The position numbers and the translations under genes were made by a program. A DNA stretch of 64,000 nt. Origin: Limnanthes douglasii subsp. nivea (taxonomy: Eukaryota > Streptophyta > Magnoliopsida > Brassicales > Limnanthaceae). The stretch covers positions 119,730,771 through 119,794,770 of the forward strand of contig JAUPFV010000001.1 in the NCBI GenBank assembly GCA_036936605.1. The letters run 5' to 3'. The notes beneath the pieces were generated by a model. It was not told the origin of the DNA. It saw only the letters and a list, made by a program, of their open reading frames with translations, and searched no databases. The number at the start of each line of letters is the position of its first letter. The stretch's first letter is position 1. Shown here piece after piece: positions 58,289 to 64,000 of the stretch.

Positions 58289-61200
58289 ACGTTCACGGTT
58301 AGAAACACTTTTGTAAAAGACGGCTGGTTGAACCTGTCTAAGTTAAAGAAAGCAAGGAAAGTCGAAAGAGAGAAGCGTATCGCTGCTGGTCTCCCGGTCA
58401 CCCCAAACAAAAAGTTTGGTGAACCACCCTAGGAAACTGACCAAGGGTCATCCTCCACCAGAAGGCCAAAGCCTAAATAGTTGTTCGAACCAAGCCTCTC
58501 ACCAATTCCATCAGGTTCTTCTGTTCAAGATTCCCAACCCTCCACCGCTCAGGAAAAAGCAGTATCGAGTGTTAGAAAACCCTCCCCTTTCATAGCCAAG
58601 GGCTCAGACATTGAAAAATCTCCAGAGAAATCAACTCCACGCTGGACAACTCGTTTGGTGAAAACCCAAGCAACTGCCTCACTGTCAAAACCCTCCAAAC
58701 CGGAGGCCTCTAAAGAAATATCCAAGGATAAGCCCTCCGGAACGGAGGTGTCTATAAGAGCCCCAAAAGATAAACCTTCCAGATTGGAGGCATCCAAAGT
58801 AGCTTCTCAAGCGAAGTCCTCCGGAGCTCAGTCTTAACCGGATATTAGGCCTTTAAAAACAACTGGCGCTCATCCATCCGGAGAGCCTTTGGTGTCAGAA
58901 ACTGTTCCTCTCCCATCTACAACTACTGAGAGAACTTCCACAGTGATGGAAGAAGTGATGGAGGACAACACCGAAGAGGCCCCCTTCAAAACTGAAGCCT
59001 CATGACAGACTGGGGATGCTGCCTCTAACAGGAAAGGCAAAGGAAAAGTAAAGGTTGGTGTGGCTCATCCGGATCTCCTGGAATGCTTGGAGAGCAAGGT
59101 ACGACCTTGCTTTAAGAATGTCAATGTTAAATATTTGTTGGCCATGCAGAACATAAATTATGTCTATACTTATACTGCCGAGCTGGGCCGAATCCGGACA
59201 AAGTGGGGGATCCCAGAGTCAGTGAAGGTGAGGATACCTATCACTCTGGAGAATCTGATGGATTGTAAATTTAACAAAGTGGTCATCTTCACCGAACTGT
59301 TCAACTGGGGGCTCAAGTTCCCCCTAGACCCAGAGATCGTTAGGTACTTCCACCTGGTAAAGCTTTTCCCAAGTCAATTGAGCCCAAATGCTTGGTACTC
59401 CCTCATTTCTTGCATAATAGCATCAAGGCTGTCCAAATTCCTCTCCTTATGGAGTGATTTGTCGTTGTGGCAAGTTTGTGCAAGAATCACCACATCCCAT
59501 TCTACCACCACAACATGGGAAATAACTTCAAAGCGGTAAACGACTTGCTTGAGTCAGAGAAGAATTAGAGAACCCAATTCTTATTCATCAGTGGGTCATG
59601 GGAAAATAAGAGGAAGATCAAAGCTAAGACCAACCCTAGTATGCTTACTAGTATATGGAAGAGTACAGGTAAGCTCTTCAATTTTGTTTTTCATGCTCTT
59701 CTTTTAACTTCACAAATATTCCACTCCTGAATTATTCATTACTTCTTTTTTAGTGTTACCGAAGGAGTATACCAGATATCTGGAGAAGGGGGAGACTACA
59801 TGTGCCAAACTGAATGCGTGGGTTGCAGAATGTTGGGGGAATGCTTTCCACAACTGCTTTACCTCCGGCAATATGGTAAGATCTCATCTGTGGAATACCA
59901 CAGGTCGGAGAGATCTTACATGGGAAGAATTGACCACACCCCCTCCTCTAGGTGTCATCCTCAAACGGACAAAAAAAAAAGATGGTAAACTGGTCTTGTC
60001 CTCTAGAGCCAAGGCTCCCAGCAAGATGAAGGGGAAGAAGAAGAGAACTACAACAAAAGCAGTTTGGGCTGCCACAAATGAGACCGGTTCGGGGAACCAA
60101 AGAGGGATTGATGCTGCCTTGCTCAATGTAATTGAAGATGAGACTGTTAAGGAGGCAGGAAAACCACCAAATCGACCAAGGCCTCCGAAGAAGGACCGAA
60201 AAAGGGGAGCAAATAGTGAAGAAAGGGCTGCCAAGAAGAAAAAGGTCACCTTAGGGGAAGAAATAACTCTTCGCCCTTCGGAGCTTCTTCCTCCACCAAC
60301 TCCTGCCGACCCCACCTTGGCAGAGAAAATTCCAACAGATCTGCAACTCGGAGAGGGTACCGGAGAAGAGATTGAGGGTATGGACATCAGAGCCCTTCAT
60401 GACATCGGTCTTTACTTCACCGACTCAGAGAATGATGACTTTGCTGGTCCTTTCCATCCTTTAGGCTCTTCCAACATGGTGACCTACAACAATAAGTCTT
60501 TTTCTATTTCCGAAGATCAAGATACGGTAGCCCATTCTCTTTTAGGTCATATCTAACCAGTGCTTGATCTAGAGAGGCAAGTAAAAAACTAGTCCACCCT
60601 TATCAACACCCTCAACACTGACAATGAGTCTCTGTCAACCAGCCTCCTCAACGCTAATCAGAGCATATAGGAATTGAAGAAAGAGCTTGAAGCATTGAGG
60701 AAAGACAAGGAAGATCTGTTGACCAAGCTGGCCATATCAGAGAATGCTAGTGCTGAGCTCCAAACTAAGTGCTTTGGTTTGGAGAAAGATCTTTCAAAAT
60801 TAAGAGAGGTCTTGAAGACCAACGATGGTATCATCCAAACCTTGTCCGGTGAAAAGACTTCCCTAGAAGATGTTGTGTCTAAGGTAACCCATGAGAAATA
60901 AAATTTGGAGAAGCAGCAGGAACAGAAAATTCAGGCCAACGTTGACAAATACACCAATGAGGTGATACATTCCTTGGAAGCGAGGTATGCTGAGGTGAAG
61001 TCTGACATGGTGCTTCTCTTTTATGAGACATTTCTGAAGAGGTCCCTTGGTCCTCTATGGAAATATGTGGAGTATGAAGACATCTCGTTCCATACCATGG
61101 AAACTAGTGACAAACACAACTATAGCAGTGGAGTAGACTCTACTACCGATGAAGAGGAAGAAACCAGTGATAGTTCAAGTGCTGAACTCAGAGGTCCCAA

Positions 61201-61387
61201 GAAGGAGGTCATACAGGAACATCCCAAGGGAATAAGCCCTAAGGACTTAAATATCTTTTGTGTTTTCTTAATTTGTGAACTACTAAAGTCCTTGGATAGC
61301 CAAGGCATTTTTGTAATAGTATTCCGGATTAGTTTTTCAAAACATTTAAAGTCCTTGGATGGCCAAGGTATTTTTATACTTTGGTAA
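58289..61387 (+). pseudogene. Antisense extra gene of Tat element 2, Transposase_28-like protein with C-terminal coiled coil (most complete copy)
   Basis: This is the counterpart of 6595-8389. The start codon has become ACG (58289-58291; TFTVRNTFVKDGWLNL). Exon 1 stays in one frame through stops at 58430, 58478, 58835 and 59003. It includes a Ser/Pro/Lys-rich linker with repeated KPS/KDKPS words and the conserved core FTELFNWGLKFPL with QLSPNAWYSLISCIIASR (59286-59430). A 1-bp loss near 59445 shifts the frame. After an 85-bp intron, exon 2 (59754 on) encodes VLPKEYTRYLEKGETTC, WEELTTPPPLGVILKR, a Lys-rich basic stretch and an acidic part. A long heptad-rich coiled coil (60674-60990) and an acidic Ser tail follow. 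Stops lie at 60554, 60590, 60668 and 60899. Function is unknown. Confidence 0.83.
59669..59753 (+). other. Intron of the antisense gene, element 2
   Basis: Donor ACAG|GTAAGC and acceptor CTTCTTTTTTAG|TG, 85 nt, phase 1, T-rich before the acceptor. Splicing joins the exon-1 frame to VLPKEY. The homologous intron in element 1 is 80 nt. Confidence 0.78.
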
Positions 61388-61725
61388 TGTTATCCGGTTT
61401 AAACTCGGACAAGCTTATCTATTAAATTTGGCTTTGTTTCATACTTCCTTTCAATTTTAAAAGCTAATGTTTAAAGAGCCCCAATCATTTCAAAAGTATT
61501 TCAAGTGAGAGTGTTTAATATCTCCGATTACATGTATTTAATGGTCATCATTCCACCAGATTAATCCGATATGTCAAAAACCCATAACATTAAATCAAAG
61601 ACTTGAAAAGAATTGTAGTCAAACCCCATCAAACGTTTTAAAACCTCCCCGCGCCACCAAGGTGAGAAAGATTATGCCCCCTAATATTTACAATGACTTT
61701 AAACAAGTAAATATTTACACAACTT
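61388..61725. other. Convergent 3' region between the antisense gene and pol
   Basis: About 340 bp separate the two convergent stops. The words AAGTCCTTGGATAGCCAAGG and AAGTCCTTGGATGGCCAAGG (61287-61306 and 61350-61369) form a short direct repeat at the end of the antisense gene, probably in its 3' UTR. Confidence 0.5.
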
Positions 61726-62200
61726 TTATTCTAGATATAACCTCAGGTGTTCAATATTCCATGAGTGCTTCAAGATTCTTCCATCTTTGTCTTGAAGCCT
61801 ATACGTCCCAGGCTTAAGCTTTTTGGTGACCTCATAAGGGCCTTCCCAGTTCAGAGCCAGTTTGTCGAACTGCTTTTCCTTAGTATGCAAGAAAACCTTT
61901 CTCAAAACTTTATCTCCTGATTAAAAATCCCTTCTCTTGATCTTGGAAGCAAATATTCTCTACATCAAGCCTTGGTAATGGGTTGTTCTAAGATGAGCTT
62001 TAACCATTCTTTCTTCTATTAAGTCCAACTGATCCATAATTGCTATATCATTGGCTTGTTTGGAATAGTTGTGGACCCTGTATGATGGTAGGGCTACTTC
62101 TATATAAGTAATCTCATCCATCCCATACACCAAGGTAAAAGGATATTCCTGAGTAGCATCCCTAGGAGTAGTCCAGTATGATCATAGGACTTCTTGCAAA
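61726..62200 (-). pseudogene. Integrase C-terminal part of Tat element 2
   Basis: Minus strand: EGTAGKWPSYLQEVL (62215-62170), TTPRDATQEYPFTLVYGMD (62125-62165 region), then a basic part, GDKVLRKVFLHTKEKQFDKL and NWEGPYEVTKKLKPGTYRL (61800-61880). It ends HLRLYLE with TAA at 61726-61728. This is the end of the Ty3/gypsy integrase including the GPY/F motif (NWEGPYEV). No chromodomain is present, as expected for the Tat lineage. Two stops occur near 61920-61960. Confidence 0.85.
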
Positions 62201-62379
62201 TAGCTTGGCCACTTCCCAGCAGTCCCTTCTAAATTCTTTAAACCCATATCTGCCTTTTTAATGGCCATCGATACTTTTATTTCAGCTCTCAACTTATCTC
62301 GTTCTTCGGTGGTATATTCATTATTTTCCCCAACCACCTCCACCACATGTGGTGGAATTGCTTGCTCGTTCAGATCCAT
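62201..62379 (-). pseudogene. Gag start of Tat element 2, fused by deletion to integrase
   Basis: ATG at 62377-62379. MDLNEQAIPPHVVEVVGENN is followed by TEERDKLRAEIK, closely matching the gag start of element 1 (2126-2260). After MGLK the reading frame passes straight into integrase (LEGTAGKWPSYL), so the deletion joined gag codon about 46 to mid-integrase without a stop at the junction. Confidence 0.85.
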
Positions 62380-62429
62380 CCGACCAGGTCTTTCTGTTGG
62401 TTTTGAATGCTAGATTCAGGCACCTACTT

Positions 62430-62450
62430 CTCCCACTATGGTCCCCAATT
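62430..62450 (-). promoter_or_regulatory. Primer-binding site of Tat element 2
   Basis: The minus strand after the 5' LTR reads AATTGGGGACCATAGTGGGA, the counterpart of 2055-2076 with CGA changed to GGA. Confidence 0.65.
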
Positions 62451-62831
62451 TGGTGAAGTTTATTTTGGATTGAGGGTAATTTTGTAAAGTATTTTAGAAA
62501 GTGTGTAGAGTATTACATGTTTAAGGTGTTTAATAGTGAGAGATTTGAGCTGCCTGATTGTATTAAATATTCATTACCCTCATTAATGAAAGTGGTTGGG
62601 GTATTTATACCCTTAATTAAGGACCCATGGGCTTTCAGGTCAAGTTATGGAACCGGGTCAAGTTTAAGGACCCCTTTACTTATTAAGCTGATTGGCACAT
62701 AGCTTAGTAAAAAAGTGTGTAGTTATTTCTTTATTTTTTTCCTATCAGGATAGTTTAGTGGTACGTTTATGTCTGAATTACCCCTGTCCGGATAGTTCAG
62801 TATACTGTGACTGAATAATCCGAACTCATCA
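62451..62831 (-). repeat. 5' LTR of Tat element 2
   Basis: 381-bp copy, without indels relative to the 3' LTR. Ends CTCATCA followed by the AAAAT target duplicate. Confidence 0.93.
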
Positions 62832-62836
62832 AAAAT

Positions 62837-64000
62837 AAATATTATACATAAAAGATGAAAAACAAAAGAAACTTTAAAAATATATAAATCCATATTCATA
62901 TATAGTGAGATATACGATCATAAAATCTGTTCAAAACTAATACGTAGTCGAATACACTTAACATATTTAAAACCCAGTAGACACTCTTATTAGTAAAATG
63001 ATGTAAAGTAAAACATATTTATATCGTATACGATAATAAAGAGGGACATAAAGAACGTATCATAAGTTCTTTTATTAAAAAAAATGTATATGCATAAATA
63101 ATATTAACAAGAGTAAAATAAAAGAATACGTTTTGCTCAAAATTTACCATAAGTAGTAAATAATATATAATAAATATGAAAGGTCTTACAAGAACATAAT
63201 TGTTAAAATTGTATGCCATAAAAATCGAGAATAAATTTAATTATGGAATGTTCGGAAAATCTTCGTTCGTCCAAGGTAAGGACCAAGTTGCGAGACTATC
63301 AATAAATAAAATAAATATTACAATAAACCAAACACATATGAGATATTTAACGTGGTTCGTATTATGAAGAAATCTTACATTCACGGGTAACAAACACTCT
63401 TTTATAACACAAATAGGTTACATAAAGTCTCTAAAATATGAAAAAATCAATAATTCTTTCTTATAAAGATGACATGATCAATAGAGTTTTCTATTGAATG
63501 TTTATATATCACCTCACTTATCACTCAAAAGACCTCGAGCTATTTCTCTTATTTAAGAAATATGATGCTCATAAAACTCGTCACTATCGTCGATTCCGTC
63601 ACACCTTTGCAATTTATCTTCTACTATTTATAGGTTTAAGGAAAACCCTAATCTTTAAGAGACGCTGCATATTTAATCTAATTAATCAACAATTGTAATA
63701 AGATATTAATGTTTTAATATAGGAAACCTCATAAGTAAAAATAAATAAATAAATGAAAAACTATTTAAAATACATGACCCAATTAATATAGGAAGACTAA
63801 CATAGGAGATTCAATTAAATATGAAACTTAACAAGTAGAAAAATCCGCTTCGGTCCATCATGCTTTGATCCAGATCGGTTCGAATTAGATTGTTTCGGGT
63901 CATCTTACTTTATACCAACTTGTTGCGGTCCATCCTACTTTGGATTAACCCATATTTTCTTTGACTCAAAAGTCACCAATCTCAGCAGCTTGTCTCAATG
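62837..64000. other. AT-rich intergenic DNA, possible LTR scrap at the right edge
   Basis: No gene recognised. TTTAACGTGGTTCGTATTAT (63347-63366) followed by TTCACGGGTAAC is the kind of sequence often found in plant copia LTRs. 63850-63960 repeats GGTCCATC and CGGGTCATC words (CGGTCCATCATGCTTTG, CGGTCCATCCTACTTTG). The element, if any, continues past the window. Confidence 0.4.

Larger units (their letters stand above)
57493..62831 (-). mobile_element. Ty3/gypsy LTR retrotransposon, Tat lineage (element 2), with large internal deletion
   Basis: LTRs of 381 bp at 57493-57873 and 62451-62831 (plus strand TGGTGAAGTTTATTTTGG to GAACTCATCA) are flanked by a perfect 5-bp duplication AAAAT (57488-57492 and 62832-62836). 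The element runs on the minus strand: 5' LTR on the right, primer-binding site, gag start, then directly the integrase end, and an extra gene on the plus strand, polypurine tract and 3' LTR. Gag end, protease, reverse transcriptase and both RNase H domains are deleted. By eye about 28 of 381 LTR sites differ (roughly 7%). It is the same family as element 1 but a distinct subfamily. Confidence 0.93.

Noticed and set aside
59884..60387. 167-codon minus-strand frame inside the element 2 antisense gene
   Set aside because: Shadow of exon 2. Its Ser/Pro composition mirrors the Lys/Glu-rich sense frame.
1..64000. CRISPR arrays, bacterial operons or riboswitches
   Set aside because: No regularly spaced repeat-spacer structure or prokaryotic gene organisation is present. 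The content is plant nuclear DNA.

Overview
This is a piece of plant nuclear DNA, most likely from a eudicot. The evidence is one intact clade-A AT-hook (AHL22-like) gene, plant-type Ty3/gypsy (Tat lineage) and Ty1/copia retroelements, plant L1-type LINEs with zf-RVT and RNase H tails, a TRIM primed by initiator Met-tRNA, tRNA-derived SINEs, a plant pogo-like transposon, a FAR1-type MULE, a short hAT-like element and a Pack-MULE candidate. The DNA is AT-rich and repeat-dense. Almost every open frame is decayed transposon coding sequence. I see no tRNA or rRNA gene, no CRISPR array and no operon.

Layout: 1-1590, 3' end of a LINE (+). 1699-9178, Tat-lineage LTR element 1 (+) with a perfect 5-bp target duplication, decayed gag-pol, no integrase, and an extra gene on the opposite strand between pol and the 3' LTR. 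9.2-10.9 kb, AT-rich degenerate repeats. About 11-15.07 kb, old copia element (-). 15394-20924, copia element (+), with an approximately 790-bp TRIM (-) lodged in its 3' LTR. 23921-26006, pogo/Tigger-like DNA transposon with an intron and a C-terminal PCNA-binding motif. 26.15-27.4 kb, LINE remnant. 28.46-34.39 kb, copia element (-) with both LTRs recognisable and a SINE inside its integrase. 34.29-35.89 kb, tandem duplication of an LTR edge plus a second copia fragment. 35889-36682, GC-rich hAT-like non-autonomous element with 8-bp duplication. 38018-38875 (-), the AHL22-like gene, the only intact host gene. 41.5 kb, SINE. 42.1-43.2 kb, MULE transposase remnant. 43.5-44.7 kb, copia remnant (-). 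47.5-48 kb, weak LINE trace. 49.4-51.7 kb, copia remnant (+). 54643-55671, Mutator-type element with a 9-bp duplication and a possible captured gene fragment. 57493-62831, Tat-lineage LTR element 2 (-).

The most interesting system is the pair of Tat-lineage elements. Both carry a convergently oriented antisense gene with its own TATA-containing upstream region about 95 bp before the start and a short GT-AG intron at the homologous place. The intron can persist through retrotransposition because the element's genomic RNA is the opposite strand. The two copies have complementary deletions: element 1 lost integrase and the distal antisense gene, and element 2 lost most of gag through RNase H. 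Read side by side, they show the full gene order of the family.
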